This document shows positions 63,610 through 64,000 of a stretch of 64,000 nt of DNA, one piece after another; within the stretch, counting starts at the first letter, position 1, and the number at the start of each line of letters is the position of its first letter. The notes beneath the pieces were generated by a model. The model was not told where the DNA came from and made no database searches. It saw nothing but the letters and a program-made list of their open reading frames with translations. Origin of the DNA: Methylobacterium indicum (lineage in GTDB: Bacteria > Pseudomonadota > Alphaproteobacteria > Rhizobiales > Beijerinckiaceae); NCBI RefSeq assembly GCF_001043895.1, contig NZ_JTHF01000185.1:1-64000 (forward strand). Direction: 5' to 3'. Made by a program: the position numbers and the translations under genes.

Positions 63610-64000
63610 ATGACGCGGAACCGGACTTTCCCCATCACCGCCGCCCTCGCGGCCCTCGCCGCGGCGCCGCATCTCGGCGGCTGCAGCCTGGTCCCCCACG
63701 GGATCGAGACGACGGGAAGCCTTCCGGACCGCAAGCAGCTCGCCGCCGTCACGCCCGCCGACCGGGACTGCCTTGCCCGGGCGATGTATTTCGAGTCCAA
63801 CCGCTCGAGCGAGGAGGGCCTGCTCGCGGTCGGCACCGTGGTGATGAACCGGCTCGAATCGCCCACCTACCCGAACTCGATCTGCGGCGTCGTCGGCCAG
63901 AAGCGCCAGTTCGCCGCCGGCGTGCTGCACAAGCCGATGCGGGACCGCGAGCGCGAGAAGGCCCAGCAGGTCGCCGACGCGATCCTGGCCGGCGAGCGCC
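63610..64000 (+). CDS. SleB-type cell wall hydrolase, lipoprotein (cut by window end)
   Basis: First 130 residues of a protein that continues past the window. The N-terminus (TAALAALAAAPHLGGC) has a lipobox LGGC. The domain starts DRDCLARAMYFESNRSSEEGLLAVGTVVMNRL, with YPNSICGVVGQKRQFAAG, the SleB/Hydrolase_2 pattern, including the catalytic Glu in YFE. It should act on peptidoglycan in the periplasm. GAGAGGGG lies 6 bases before the ATG at 63610. Confidence 0.88.
   Translation, partial: MTRNRTFPITAALAALAAAPHLGGCSLVPHGIETTGSLPDRKQLAAVTPADRDCLARAMYFESNRSSEEGLLAVGTVVMNRLESPTYPNSICGVVGQKRQFAAGVLHKPMRDREREKAQQVADAILAGER

Overview
The window is a 64 kb piece of a very GC-rich (about 70% or more) alphaproteobacterial chromosome. 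The block dusB-ntrB-ntrC-ntrY-ntrX-hfq-hflX, the fused ispDF next to a CinA-domain gene, a MucR-family regulator and an alpha-r8 (suhB/mmgR)-like small RNA all point to Rhizobiales (Hyphomicrobiales). The very high GC, the gene families and the hairpin-rich intergenic DNA fit Methylobacterium best. The genus is an inference; there is no 16S gene here.

Layout. 1-15 kb: valS, two small conserved genes, a divergent RND efflux adaptor/pump pair, rlpA, and a tight dac-tmk-holB-metallophosphoesterase run. 15-25 kb: a MASE1-GGDEF cyclase, a pterin dehydratase, a three-gene ABC importer, an AT-rich island with one small orphan gene, and two MFS transporters. 25-30 kb: a DUF4279 gene, a secreted protein, a histidine kinase / KaiC-like ATPase / response regulator set and a MarR-GNAT fusion. 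30-44 kb: cinA-like and ispDF on the minus strand, then the nitrogen-regulation block (with a zinc-ligand-less MucR homologue between ntrBC and ntrYX), hfq and hflX. 44-50.5 kb: accessory genes (AAA ATPase, MFS, higBA, periplasmic catalase, XRE/cupin regulator with GNAT) before mazG.

50.5-56 kb is the most unusual part. It holds an iteron array with 22-bp phasing, a DnaA-box-like site and a plasmid-type repA. These are followed by a probable frameshifted remnant, a HARE-HTH-like protein behind GGAATATTCC palindromes, a DapA-family protein that has lost its Schiff-base lysine, and an unannotated small RNA with two TGC-N3-GCA boxes upstream. 56-64 kb: hypothetical genes, an NCS2 permease flanked by two tandem-repeat blocks, a FadL-like porin, a ModA-like binding protein, an ArsR-type regulator, a DUF1127 protein and the start of a SleB-type cell-wall hydrolase cut by the window edge.

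Working together: ntrBC/ntrYX and hfq would control nitrogen status and riboregulation. The small RNA resembles a family linked in Sinorhizobium to nitrogen status and polyhydroxybutyrate. The RepA/iteron module looks like an integrated plasmid replicon. No tRNA, rRNA, CRISPR array or complete insertion sequence was seen.
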